Assembly (NCBI RefSeq): GCF_002778315.1
Contig: NZ_NESA01000005.1
Span: 124,001 to 188,000, forward strand
From: Limnohabitans sp. JirII-31
GTDB lineage: Bacteria; Pseudomonadota; Gammaproteobacteria; Burkholderiales; Burkholderiaceae_C
DNA: 64,000 bases
Direction of reading: 5' to 3'
The notes beneath the pieces were generated by a model. The model saw only the letters and a program-made list of their open reading frames with translations, did no database searches and was not told the origin of the DNA. This document shows, piece after piece, positions 32,425-41,225 of the stretch (position 1 is the first letter of the stretch; every line of letters begins with the position of its first letter). The position numbers and the translations under genes are program-made.

Positions 32425-33588
32425 ATGCCTGCCATGCAAGCGACCCTGCACTATTTCTCCGAGCGCTTACGCGCCGCATCCAGCAACGCCACACCTCTGC
32501 GTTTTCGTGGTGGCGGCAGCAAAGACTTCTATGGTCAAACACTGCAAGGCGAAGTCTTAGACACCCGTGCGTACCGCGGCATCTTGAGCTACGAGCCCAG
32601 CGAGTTGGTCATCACCGTGCGTGCGGGTACCCCCATGGCCGAAGTGCAAGCTGCCTTGGCCGAACAAGGCCAGTGCTTGCCGTTTGAGCCGCCGCTGTTT
32701 GGCGCGGCCACGGTGGGTGGCATGGTGGCTTCGGGATTGGCGGGCCCTGCCCGTGCCAGTGTGGGCACGGTGAGGGACTTTGTGTTGGGTGTGCGCATGC
32801 TCAATGGCCAAGGACAAGACTTGACGTTTGGTGGCCAAGTGATGAAGAACGTGGCGGGCTATGACGTGTCGCGTTTGATGGCGGGTAGCTTGGGGCAGTT
32901 GGGGTTGATCACCGAGGTGTCCTTGAAAGTCCTGCCCGTGGCGCCTGCCGAAGCCACCTTGATGTGTGCGGGCGTGGGGCAGTCTCAGGCCCTGAGTTTG
33001 CTCAACCAGTGGGGCGGGCAGCCGCTGCCGCTCAATGCCAGTGCTTGGGTGCACGACGACACCTTGCCTGTTGCACAAGACTGTTTGTTTGTGCGTTTGC
33101 GCGGTGCGGTGGCGGCGGTGGAAGCGGCGGTGCAGAAGATGGGCGCGCAAGTGCAGGCCCTTGGCGCAGCCGTGACGCGCATGGACAACGCCCAGGCCAT
33201 GCCTGATTGGCAGGCCAGTGGCGAGCAGACCTTGCCTTTCTTTACCCAAGCGCCAACGCCGGATGCGTGTTTGTGGCGCTTGTCGGTGCCGCAAACAGCG
33301 CCTGCGCTCAACGTGCAGGCCTTGTTGGGCTTGCCGGACCGTCAATACGTGGAGTGGCATGGCGCACAGCGCTGGGTCTGGGCCGCCGCGTCGCAGGCGG
33401 GCGCATTGCGTGCGTTGGCACACAGCGCGGGTGGTCATGCCGTGTTGTTCAGAACCAGCACGTTGCACGGTGACGCAGACAAGGCGGTGGGTGTGTTTTC
33501 GCCGCTCGATGCGGTGCAGCAACGCATCCAGGACCAACTGAAAAAACAATTCGATCCAGCGGGTATCTTGAACCCAGGGCGCATTTGA
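32425..33588 (+). CDS. glcE: Glycolate oxidase subunit GlcE
   Basis: A 387-residue FAD-binding subunit of glycolate oxidase, which oxidises glycolate to glyoxylate and passes electrons to the quinone pool. FAD-binding type 4 features are PLRFRGGGSKDFYG, YEPSELVITVRAGTPMAEVQ, FGAATVGGMVASGLAGPARA and VMKNVAGYDVSRLMAGSLG. The C-terminus ends FDPAGILNPGRI as is usual for this family. Two ATGs lie three codons apart (32425 and 32434); neither has a clear ribosome-binding site. glcF follows after 16 bases. The partner glcD is not beside it in this window, which is unusual since glcDEF normally cluster. Confidence 0.92.
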   Translation: MPAMQATLHYFSERLRAASSNATPLRFRGGGSKDFYGQTLQGEVLDTRAYRGILSYEPSELVITVRAGTPMAEVQAALAEQGQCLPFEPPLFGAATVGGMVASGLAGPARASVGTVRDFVLGVRMLNGQGQDLTFGGQVMKNVAGYDVSRLMAGSLGQLGLITEVSLKVLPVAPAEATLMCAGVGQSQALSLLNQWGGQPLPLNASAWVHDDTLPVAQDCLFVRLRGAVAAVEAAVQKMGAQVQALGAAVTRMDNAQAMPDWQASGEQTLPFFTQAPTPDACLWRLSVPQTAPALNVQALLGLPDRQYVEWHGAQRWVWAAASQAGALRALAHSAGGHAVLFRTSTLHGDADKAVGVFSPLDAVQQRIQDQLKKQFDPAGILNPGRI

Positions 33589-33604
33589 AAGCAGCACATC
33601 CATC

Positions 33605-34837
33605 ATGCAAACCCACCTCGCCCCCGAATACCAAGACACGCCGCAAGGTCGTGAGGCCGAAGCGATTTTGCGCAAATGCGTGCATTGCGGTTTTTGTACC
33701 GCCACCTGTCCGACGTACCAATTGCTGGGTGATGAGTTGGATGGGCCGCGTGGTCGCATCTACCTGATGAAGCAGGTGTTGGAGGGTGCACAGCCCACGC
33801 GCAAAACCCAGTTGCACCTGGACCGCTGCCTGACCTGTCGCAACTGCGAGAGCACCTGTCCGAGTGGGGTGCAATACGGCCATTTGGTGGACATTGGCCG
33901 CCAATTGGTGGATGCCAAAGTGCCTCGCCCCTTGGGTGAACGGGTGGTGCGTTGGGCGCTCAAAGAAGGCTTGCCATCGCCCTTGTTTGCCCCGGCGATG
34001 AAGCTGGGCCAAGCCGTGCGTGATGTGCTGCCTGCCGCCTTGCGCGCCAAAGTGCCCGCGCCTCAAACGGCAGGTACATGGCCCACGCAAACCCACGCGC
34101 GGCAAGTGCTCATGCTGGCTGGGTGCGTGCAACCGGCCATGTTGCCCAACATCAACAGTGCCACCGCACGTGTGTTGGATGCTGCGGGCATTCAAACTTT
34201 GGTTGTGCCTAAAGCGGGTTGCTGTGGGGCCGTGAAGTTTCACCTCAATGACCACGAGGGTGGCAAGGACCACATGCGCGCCAACATCGATGCCTGGTGG
34301 CCGTTTGTGCAGCAAGGGGTCGAAGCGATTGTGATGAACGCGTCGGGCTGTGGTGTGATGGTCAAGGACTATGGCCACGTGCTGCGCGATGATCCCGTCT
34401 ATGCCGAGAAAGCACAACGCATCAGCGCGCTCACGCGCGACCTGAGTGAGCTGTTACCTGCATTGGTGCCCGTGCTCAAACCCAAACTCAAGGCCGCAAC
34501 CTTGGCGCAAGCAGGCCTGCAAGCCTTCCATCCGCCTTGCACTTTGCAGCATGGTCAACAGCTCAAAGGTGGGGTGGAAAAACATCTGGCTGATTTGGGT
34601 TTTGCGGTGCAAGTGGCTGAGGTGGAGTCCCATTTGTGCTGTGGCTCGGCGGGCACCTACTCTGTCTTGAACCCGGACATTGCGTACACATTGCGCGACC
34701 GCAAGCTGGGTCACTTAGACGCCTTGCAACCGCAAGCGATTTTGAGTGCCAATGTGGGCTGCATCACGCACTTGCAAAGTGGCACCGCCTTGCCAGTGAA
34801 GCACTGGATAGAGGTGGTGGACGCGGCGTTGGCCTGA
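33605..34837 (+). CDS. glcF: Glycolate oxidase iron-sulfur subunit GlcF
   Basis: A 410-residue iron-sulfur subunit. Two 4Fe-4S motifs are present: CVHCGFCTATCPTYQL (about residues 22-37) and CLTCRNCESTCPSG (about 76-89). Two cysteine-rich CCG domains follow: MLAGCVQPAMLPNINSATAR with VPKAGCCGAVKFHLND, and HPPCTLQHGQQLKGG with SHLCCGSAGTYSVL. This matches GlcF, which takes electrons from GlcDE to the membrane. It is 16 bases after glcE. It converges on the hybrid kinase gene with a 13-base gap. The same family includes lactate utilisation LutA-like proteins, but length and the glcE neighbour favour GlcF. Confidence 0.94.
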   Translation: MQTHLAPEYQDTPQGREAEAILRKCVHCGFCTATCPTYQLLGDELDGPRGRIYLMKQVLEGAQPTRKTQLHLDRCLTCRNCESTCPSGVQYGHLVDIGRQLVDAKVPRPLGERVVRWALKEGLPSPLFAPAMKLGQAVRDVLPAALRAKVPAPQTAGTWPTQTHARQVLMLAGCVQPAMLPNINSATARVLDAAGIQTLVVPKAGCCGAVKFHLNDHEGGKDHMRANIDAWWPFVQQGVEAIVMNASGCGVMVKDYGHVLRDDPVYAEKAQRISALTRDLSELLPALVPVLKPKLKAATLAQAGLQAFHPPCTLQHGQQLKGGVEKHLADLGFAVQVAEVESHLCCGSAGTYSVLNPDIAYTLRDRKLGHLDALQPQAILSANVGCITHLQSGTALPVKHWIEVVDAALA

Positions 34838-34850
34838 GTGCCGCGCGGCG

Positions 34851-36617
34851 TCACTGTGCGCGCGATGTGGCAACGGCTTGCAGTGGTGACAGGCCGTGTG
34901 AGGTCCAAAAATGCGGCGAATCAAGCAGCAGCGCCTCGATCTGCGCGCACAGTTGTTTGCGGTCAAAGGGTTTGAGCACAAGGCCGTTCATGCCCGCTTG
35001 CATGCAACGTGCGTGGTCGTCGGTGTTGACGTTAGCGGTCAAGCCCAACACCGGGACATGGCATTGAGGTTCGGGGAGTTCGGTTCGTAGCGCGGCCGTG
35101 GCAGCGATGCCATCCATCACCGGCATGACCATGTCCATCAACACCAAATCAAACGCATGACCGCGCAAGGCGTTCATGGCTTCTACCCCGTTGGTGGCTT
35201 GCTCCAGATCGGCTTTGGGCCAACGTGATTGAACGACTTGGCAAGCCAGCAAGCGGTTGACGGGGTTGTCGTCCACCACCAGTACGCGCAAGGGCAGGTC
35301 TTGCCAGGTTATTTCCAAAGAAGAGGGTGTGTTGGTTTCACGAAGCGCCGATGCGGCGACCAGCGGCAAGCGAAACCAAAACCGTGAGCCCACGCCAAGC
35401 GCGCTCTCAACACCCATCGTGCCACCCATCAGCGTCACCAAATGGTGACCAATCGAAAGACCCAAACCATTGCCACCATACAGGCTGGCCGTTTGTGGTG
35501 TGGCTTGCTCGAACCGGTCGAAGATTTTGTCCAATCGGTGTGGGGCAATGCCGATGCCGGTGTCTTTGACCACGAACAGCAAGTCATTGCCCGCGCGGCT
35601 GACGTGCAGCGTGACCGAGCCACGATGCGTGAACTTGAGCGCATTGCCTAGCAAATTCACCAGAACTTGTACCAGTCGATGGCGGTCACCCATCACGATG
35701 GCAGGCAGGTCATCTTGAATGTCCAAGGTGTATTCAATTTTCATGCTTGCGACGCGTTGTTGGAACAACGCGAATGCGCTGCGTGCTGTTTTGATCAGAT
35801 CGAATGGCTCATGCTGCACAGAGATCTTCCCGGTCTGCATCTGCGAGTAATCCAGGATGTCGTTGATGACCGTGAGCAGGTGGTCTGCCGATTGGTTGAC
35901 CAGGCTCACCACTTCGGATGCGCGCGGGTTGTGCGCTAGCTGTTGTTGCAGCAAATCGTTGAAACCCAAAATGGCGTTCATGGGTGTGCGCATTTCATGG
36001 CTCAGCGCCGCGATGAAAGAATTCTTTTGGGTTTGTGCCCTCAGCAGCTCTGCGCGTTTGCTCAACAACTCGGCTTGACGTTGCTGGTTGCGTTGCAGAC
36101 TTTTTCTGAATAGGTGTTCATAAAACAAAGGCAATATGAGCACACTCAGCGCAATGGCGATGTGGTTGCTCAGAGACCACCAGCCAAGCCGCATATCGGT
36201 GGTGTGGTCTGCCGGAATGTAGCCAAACCAAGCCAAGACAGCCAAAGTAGTCATGCACAGCAGGCTGATGAGCATCCATGCCAGTCCGTGTCGAATACCC
36301 AGGACAAACAATGGTGACAAGGGCAACAGCACCAACCATCCGGTGGTGGCTGCAAATATGCCACCCGTCAACATGGAGACATAGGCCACGCGAGCCACGG
36401 CATACAGCGTGCCAAGCGTGAGCCCTATGACGGGTGGCAAGCCTTTGATATGGGCGTAAGTGAGCAATAAAAACACCAAACCGATGTCGATGCTGGTAGT
36501 GCCTGCGGGCATGAAGTCAAAGTAATGAAAGAGCGTGGCGATCAGGACCAAGAACAACGTAAAAAACAAATAAAACGAGCCCTGGATTTTTTTGTGTGCC
36601 GAGGTGTCATGCGTCAT
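34851..36617 (-). CDS. Hybrid sensor histidine kinase/response regulator (second of tandem pair)
   Basis: A 588-residue membrane hybrid kinase. About six hydrophobic segments in residues 14-165 form an integral-membrane sensor of no named type I recognise. A coiled linker (QRNQQRQAELLSKRAELLRA) leads to the H box AALSHEMRTPMNAILGFNDL, N box LVNLLGNALKFTHRG and G boxes VVKDTGIGIAPH and YGGNGLGLSIGHHLV. The receiver at about 450-570 has VLVVDDNPVNRLLA and the phospho-acceptor Asp in LVLMDMVMPVMDGIAAT, and the Lys in GLVLKPFDRKQL. Its start overlaps the end of the upstream paralogue by 11 bases. No output domain is present, so a phosphotransfer partner is needed. Confidence 0.92.
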   Translation of the reverse strand: MTHDTSAHKKIQGSFYLFFTLFLVLIATLFHYFDFMPAGTTSIDIGLVFLLLTYAHIKGLPPVIGLTLGTLYAVARVAYVSMLTGGIFAATTGWLVLLPLSPLFVLGIRHGLAWMLISLLCMTTLAVLAWFGYIPADHTTDMRLGWWSLSNHIAIALSVLILPLFYEHLFRKSLQRNQQRQAELLSKRAELLRAQTQKNSFIAALSHEMRTPMNAILGFNDLLQQQLAHNPRASEVVSLVNQSADHLLTVINDILDYSQMQTGKISVQHEPFDLIKTARSAFALFQQRVASMKIEYTLDIQDDLPAIVMGDRHRLVQVLVNLLGNALKFTHRGSVTLHVSRAGNDLLFVVKDTGIGIAPHRLDKIFDRFEQATPQTASLYGGNGLGLSIGHHLVTLMGGTMGVESALGVGSRFWFRLPLVAASALRETNTPSSLEITWQDLPLRVLVVDDNPVNRLLACQVVQSRWPKADLEQATNGVEAMNALRGHAFDLVLMDMVMPVMDGIAATAALRTELPEPQCHVPVLGLTANVNTDDHARCMQAGMNGLVLKPFDRKQLCAQIEALLLDSPHFWTSHGLSPLQAVATSRAQ

Positions 36618-38352
36618 CGAGCACTCCCTCTGCGCTCAGCAACGCGTGTACGCGGTCGAACAATTGCAGTTTGTCAATGGGCTTGTGCAGCACGGCGTTC
36701 ATCCCCGCCATCAAGCATGTGGCACGGTCGCTCGGATGGGTGCTGGCGGTCAAGCCCACGATGGGGATGCGACATATGGGTTCGGGCAACTGGGTGCGTA
36801 TTTCGCGTGTGGCTTGCGCGCCATCCATGTCGGGCATGATCATGTCCATCAAGATGATGTCGACAGGCGATGTCATCACTTGCTCCAGGCAACTTTTTGC
36901 ACTGTGTGCCGTCATCACACTCGCTTGTGGCCATAAGGTTCGACAGAAGTGCACGGCCACTTGCAAATTCACGGCGTTGTCGTCGACCACCAGAATGCAA
37001 AATTTGGCGTCTGCTTGGCTTGGCAGGTTTGCTCTGGGTGGACTGGGTGCATCACAAGGTTGGCACGGAATACAAAACCAAAAATATGAGCCCTGACCAG
37101 GTTGGCTTCGCACCCCGATCTCACCTCCGAACAACTGCACCAGGCGCTCGCAAATCGACAAGCCCAGGCCTGCGCCACCAAACTGCCGACGCGTTTCTGC
37201 GTCTGCATGTTCAAAGCGGTTAAAGATGATGCGTTGAAGCTCCAAAGGGATGCCCACGCCCGAATCGATGACATCAAAGCGCAGCGCATTTCCTTGCCGA
37301 CGCAGACCCAGACACACTTCGCCTTGTGCGGTGAACTTGAACGCGTTTTCAAGCAAGTGGCACAGGATTTCTTTGACGCGCAAGGGGTCGGTCATCACCC
37401 AGGCGGGCAATCCGTCTTCGATCTGGGTGACAAACCGCACCGGGCTGTCGGGTTGCTGTGCAAACGACCCAACGCACACGTGCAAGGCTTCGTACAAATG
37501 CACAGGGACTTGTTGCAGTTGCAGCCGACCGGCTTGCAGCTGTGAAAAATCCAAGATGTGGTTGGTCAATTTCAGCAGGCGTTCGGTGGAGTCCCGAATC
37601 AAATCGACCGTCGCTTCAGCTTTAGGGTCGCCTTTGACTTCGCCCCGCAACACATCGTTGAAGCCCAAAATGGCGTTCATCGGCGTGCGTAACTCATGGC
37701 CGACACCCGCCACAAATGCGTCTTTGTAGGACTCGGCCTGAATCAGCTCTTCGCGCATCCTCTCCAGTTCTTGGTTGCGTGTTTTGACCGATGCCATTTG
37801 GCGGCTGTGCAACACGTGGTACATCATGGGAATCATGAACACAGCCAACATGACCGTCACTTTGGCGAGCAAGGCCCAGCCGACGTACTGCGGCGCAAGG
37901 TAGAAGTGCTCTTGCAAAACCCCAAGATAGGTTGCAACTGCCAGCATCACCATGGTCAGCACCACCACCCCTGCCCACACCAAGGCCGCGGTTTGGCCGA
38001 TGAAAAACACGGCGGGAATGGGCAACAACGCCATGCAAATGAGCTTGGGCGAATTGATGCCACCGGTTTGTTGCGTCACCGTCAGTATCAAGGCCAGGCC
38101 AATCAGCAGCATGGCATGCACAACGGCACGCATGCTCCAGCCAGCCCACAGATAACCCACCAACAAAATCAGCAAGCCAGCAGAAGTGGCCAGTTGAACC
38201 CAACGGTGCTCAGGCGGGAGGGGTGAGTTGATGAAGTAAAAAGCCAAGCAATCGAGCACCATGGTGCTCAAAAAGATCACCAACATCACATGTTTTTGAC
38301 GGGGCAAATCCTGAGGAAATGCATTGAGCCAAGTTTTGTAGAGAGGCTGCAT
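36607..38352 (-). CDS. Hybrid sensor histidine kinase/response regulator (first of tandem pair)
   Basis: A 581-residue membrane hybrid kinase with the same layout as its downstream neighbour: six hydrophobic segments (about 22-180), H box AGVGHELRTPMNAILGFNDV, N box CHLLENAFKFTAQGEV, G boxes VIDSGVGIPLEL and GGAGLGLSICERLVQL, then a receiver with ILVVDDNAVNLQVAV and IILMDMIMPDMDGAQAT. The two proteins share many residues through the kinase and receiver parts but differ in the sensor region. This indicates duplication followed by sensor divergence. The first residues MQPLYKTWLNAFPQDLPRQK are cytoplasmic. An AT-rich region with an inverted repeat lies upstream. Confidence 0.92.
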   Translation of the reverse strand: MQPLYKTWLNAFPQDLPRQKHVMLVIFLSTMVLDCLAFYFINSPLPPEHRWVQLATSAGLLILLVGYLWAGWSMRAVVHAMLLIGLALILTVTQQTGGINSPKLICMALLPIPAVFFIGQTAALVWAGVVVLTMVMLAVATYLGVLQEHFYLAPQYVGWALLAKVTVMLAVFMIPMMYHVLHSRQMASVKTRNQELERMREELIQAESYKDAFVAGVGHELRTPMNAILGFNDVLRGEVKGDPKAEATVDLIRDSTERLLKLTNHILDFSQLQAGRLQLQQVPVHLYEALHVCVGSFAQQPDSPVRFVTQIEDGLPAWVMTDPLRVKEILCHLLENAFKFTAQGEVCLGLRRQGNALRFDVIDSGVGIPLELQRIIFNRFEHADAETRRQFGGAGLGLSICERLVQLFGGEIGVRSQPGQGSYFWFCIPCQPCDAPSPPRANLPSQADAKFCILVVDDNAVNLQVAVHFCRTLWPQASVMTAHSAKSCLEQVMTSPVDIILMDMIMPDMDGAQATREIRTQLPEPICRIPIVGLTASTHPSDRATCLMAGMNAVLHKPIDKLQLFDRVHALLSAEGVLDDA

Positions 38353-38379
38353 GCATCGATAGTACCCATAAATCCGTAA

Positions 38380-38421
38380 AAAGTAACAAAAATAAAACTA
38401 AATAGTAATATTTGTTACTTT
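38380..38421. repeat. AT-rich inverted repeat, possible terminator
   Basis: AAAGTAACAAA (38380-38390) and TTTGTTACTTT (38411-38421) pair over 11 bases with a 20-base AT-rich spacer. The 80-base region between the glutathione peroxidase stop and the hybrid kinase start is strikingly AT-rich in an otherwise GC-rich sequence. It could terminate the peroxidase transcript or be part of the kinase promoter. Confidence 0.6.
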
Positions 38422-38433
38422 AAAAATCTATTT

Positions 38434-38922
38434 TTACCTATCGTTGAGCGCGGCTTCAATGGCCGGTGCCAGTTTGGCGGGGGTGTCTTGCGGTGCGTAG
38501 CGCTTGATCACGTGCCCATCCTTACCCGCCAAGAACTTGGTGAAATTCCATTTGATTGCTTCGCTGCCCAGCAAGCCTGGGGCTTCGGCCTTGAGCCATT
38601 GATACAAAGGGTGGGCTGCGTTGCCGTTGACATCGATCTTGGCCATCATCTCAAAGCTCACGCCGTAATTTTTTTGGCAAAAAGCGCCAATCTCGGCGTT
38701 GCTGCCCGGGTCTTGTGCGCCAAATTGGTTGCAAGGAAACCCCAGCACCGTCAACCCTTGGTGTTGATAGCGTTGGTGCAAGTCCTCCAATCCAGCGAAT
38801 TGCGGTGTAAACCCACATGCGCTCGCGGTGTTGACGATCAGCACCACCCGATCTTTCAGGGCGGACAAGGGCATGACACTGCCATCCAACCGGATCGCTT
38901 CAAAGTCATAGAGGGTGCTCAT
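38434..38922 (-). CDS. Glutathione peroxidase family protein
   Basis: A 162-residue thiol peroxidase of the GPx family. The catalytic Cys is in IVNTASACGFTPQFAGLEDL (about residue 37), Gln in GFPCNQFGAQDPGSNAEI and Trp/Asn in KWNFTKFLAGKDG, giving the GPx tetrad. It uses cysteine rather than selenocysteine and probably takes electrons from thioredoxin or glutathione to reduce peroxides. I chose the ATG at 38922 (MSTLYDFEAIRL); the longer frame upstream shadows the permease gene, whose stop overlaps this start by 4 bases (ATGA). So it is cotranscribed with the EamA permease and the LplT-like gene. Confidence 0.94.
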   Translation of the reverse strand: MSTLYDFEAIRLDGSVMPLSALKDRVVLIVNTASACGFTPQFAGLEDLHQRYQHQGLTVLGFPCNQFGAQDPGSNAEIGAFCQKNYGVSFEMMAKIDVNGNAAHPLYQWLKAEAPGLLGSEAIKWNFTKFLAGKDGHVIKRYAPQDTPAKLAPAIEAALNDR

Positions 38923-39815
38923 CGTGTGTCTTTCGTAAGGGGTGTACGTTGAGATTGTGAGGCCAACAGTGCGGCCAGAACGATCAAGCCACCACCCAGC
39001 GCAATGCGCCAAGTCAGCACCGATGCGCCCAGACTGACCGAAGAAACGCTGGCAAACACCACCTCAGACAGCATCACCATCGATGTGGTGTGAGCACTCA
39101 GGCGTGCTGCACCATATTGCAGTGCTAAGTTGCCCATCAGAAAAGCCAAGGTCAGCACCAACGCCCAGGGCCACCAAGCGGCCACATCCCAGGTCAACCC
39201 AGGTAGCAAGCCCGAGGCTTGCGCCAACACCGCACACAACAAAGCCATGAGTGCACCGCCGCCAAACATGGCCACCATGCGCGAAGGCTCCGGGGTGTGC
39301 TGCAAGCGCAACAGCAACACATTGGTGAGGGCAAAGCTCAGCCCCCCCATCAAAGCCAGCAGGTCAGGCAAGCTTTGCGGCACAGGCCATGGCGTATCGG
39401 GCGTTTTGAGCACCAGCACCACGCCGAGCAAGGCCAAGCCCATGCGTGCAAGCGCTGGGGTGTTGGGGCGCTCGCCCAACAACCACCAGGCCAGCAGCAG
39501 CGACCACGTGGGCATCAAATAAAACAGCAACACCACCCGCACCACATCGCCTGTGGTCACGGCCCAGTTAAAGCCGACATTGGTCAGCCCTGAGGCCACC
39601 AACAGCCACCACAGTTCGGGGTGTTGTTTCAGGCCACGCCACGCCGAAGGGCGCCACAACGTGATGCAGATCCAGGCGGTGGTGAACACACAGGCGGTGG
39701 TCCACAAGGGGTGCAAGCCATCGGCATGCAATTGACGCAAAGGCCACCAAGAAAGGCCCCACACCAAGGCATTCAAGCCCAGGGCCAAGACGGGCAGCAG
39801 GCGCGGTGTGTTCAC
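38919..39815 (-). CDS. EamA/DMT family permease
   Basis: A 298-residue inner-membrane protein with ten hydrophobic helices in two EamA repeats. The first begins ALGLNALVWGLSWWPLRQL and the second ALMGGLSFALTNVLLLRL. Conserved parts include VVLLFYLMPTWSLLLAWWLL and, in the second half, AARLSAHTTSMVMLSEVVFA. DMT exporters move amino acids, metabolites or drugs; no substrate can be given. The start is a GTG at 39815, one base after the stop of the LplT-like gene; I see no ATG alternative near the start of the first helix. It overlaps the peroxidase start. Confidence 0.9.
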   Translation of the reverse strand: MNTPRLLPVLALGLNALVWGLSWWPLRQLHADGLHPLWTTACVFTTAWICITLWRPSAWRGLKQHPELWWLLVASGLTNVGFNWAVTTGDVVRVVLLFYLMPTWSLLLAWWLLGERPNTPALARMGLALLGVVLVLKTPDTPWPVPQSLPDLLALMGGLSFALTNVLLLRLQHTPEPSRMVAMFGGGALMALLCAVLAQASGLLPGLTWDVAAWWPWALVLTLAFLMGNLALQYGAARLSAHTTSMVMLSEVVFASVSSVSLGASVLTWRIALGGGLIVLAALLASQSQRTPLTKDTR

Positions 39816-39816
39816 C

Positions 39817-41124
39817 TCAGCCGTGCAAGTCGTCGTTGCGTGCGATGTGCATCAAGCGCGCCAACTCTTCGCGGTGGTGGATGTGGTTCGACTCGTGCCA
39901 GAGTTTGATCAGCCACATCACATAGGCGACCAACACGCCAAACGCGGTGATGGCGCCAAAGGCACTCAAGCCCATGCTGGTGCACAGGGTGTACAGCCCA
40001 CCCAGGCCCAAGATGCACAGTTGTTCATTCAGGTTTTGTACGGCGATGGAGCGACCCGCCCCCATCAGGTTGTGACCACGGTGCTGGAGCAAGGCGTTCA
40101 TGGGCACCACCAAAAAGCCGCCCAAGCCACCCAGCACAATCAAGAACGGCACGGCGATCCACAGGTTGTCGATGAAGTTCATGGCCACCACGCACACGCC
40201 CATCAAGATGCCCAAAGGCATCAGGCGTGTGGCGTGGTCGAGGCGCATCTTCATGGACGCTGCGACCGCACCCACCGCTGTGCCAATGGCCACCACGCCC
40301 ACTAGGCTGGACGCCTGCGTGGTGGTGTAGCCCAAAGCTGCCGCACTCCAGGCCAACACGATGTAGCGCAGGTTGCCACTCACACCCCAAAACAAGGTGG
40401 TGGTGGCGAGAGAAATTTGTCCCAGCTTGTCGTGCCATAAGCGCTGGGTGCAGTGCCAAAAGTCTGGAATCAGCGCCCACAGATTGCGCGCCATGCTTTT
40501 TTCAGGATCCAAACGCATGGGAATCAACGCAGCACCGGTGTAGGGAATGCGGGTGTTGAACCAAGCCGCCAGCGCGTAGATCAGCACCAGCAAGCAAATC
40601 GCAGCTTCGCTGGGTGTGTCGATGCCCGTGGTCACAAACGGCACATCCAAAGACAACAAAGCACTCGAGAGCGCATGGCCGACCAACTGGCCGCCCAACA
40701 ACACACCCAAGATGATGGAGGCAATCGTCAGTCCTTCAATCCAGCCATTGGCCTTGACCAACTGGGAGGAGGGCAACAGCTCCGTCAAGATGCCGTATTT
40801 GGCGGGTGAATAAGCTGCCGCACCCAAACCCACCACGGCATAAGCAGCCAGAGGGTGTACGCCAAACAGCATCATCAAGCAGCCGATGACTTTGATGCTG
40901 TTGCTCATCAGCATCACCTGGCCTTTGGGTTGCGAGTCGGCAAATGCGCCCACGAACGGGGCCAGCACCACATAAAACAGCGCAAACATGGGCACCAAGG
41001 CCGCGCGTTGCCATTCCGCAGCGCCATCTGCTTTGAGGAGTTCAACCGCGGTGACAAACAACGCGTTGTCGGCCAACGAACTGAAAAACTGGGCCGACAT
41101 GATGGTGTAAAAACCGCGCTTCAT
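39817..41124 (-). CDS. lplT: Lysophospholipid transporter LplT-like (MFS)
   Basis: A 435-residue major facilitator protein with about 12 hydrophobic segments. It starts MKRGFYTIMSAQFFSSLADN, very like LplT proteins, and has PKGQVMLMSNSIKVIGCLMM, YSPAKYGILTELLPSSQLVK and ANGWIEGLTIASIILGVLLG. The family flips lysophospholipids into the inner leaflet for reacylation by Aas; in betaproteobacteria the gene frequently stands alone. I chose the ATG at 41124; a longer frame upstream covers the promoter gap and has no family likeness. It is divergent from alanine racemase with a 101-base gap and is first of a three-gene leftward unit with the EamA permease and peroxidase. Confidence 0.9.
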   Translation of the reverse strand: MKRGFYTIMSAQFFSSLADNALFVTAVELLKADGAAEWQRAALVPMFALFYVVLAPFVGAFADSQPKGQVMLMSNSIKVIGCLMMLFGVHPLAAYAVVGLGAAAYSPAKYGILTELLPSSQLVKANGWIEGLTIASIILGVLLGGQLVGHALSSALLSLDVPFVTTGIDTPSEAAICLLVLIYALAAWFNTRIPYTGAALIPMRLDPEKSMARNLWALIPDFWHCTQRLWHDKLGQISLATTTLFWGVSGNLRYIVLAWSAAALGYTTTQASSLVGVVAIGTAVGAVAASMKMRLDHATRLMPLGILMGVCVVAMNFIDNLWIAVPFLIVLGGLGGFLVVPMNALLQHRGHNLMGAGRSIAVQNLNEQLCILGLGGLYTLCTSMGLSAFGAITAFGVLVAYVMWLIKLWHESNHIHHREELARLMHIARNDDLHG

Positions 41125-41225
41125 GAAACATGGGCATGCCGTCGCCAGCGACGTGACATGCAAACTCCTCTTTCTTATGGATCGCAACGCTTTGGTTATA
41201 TCACGCGGGTGCCACAATATTGACC

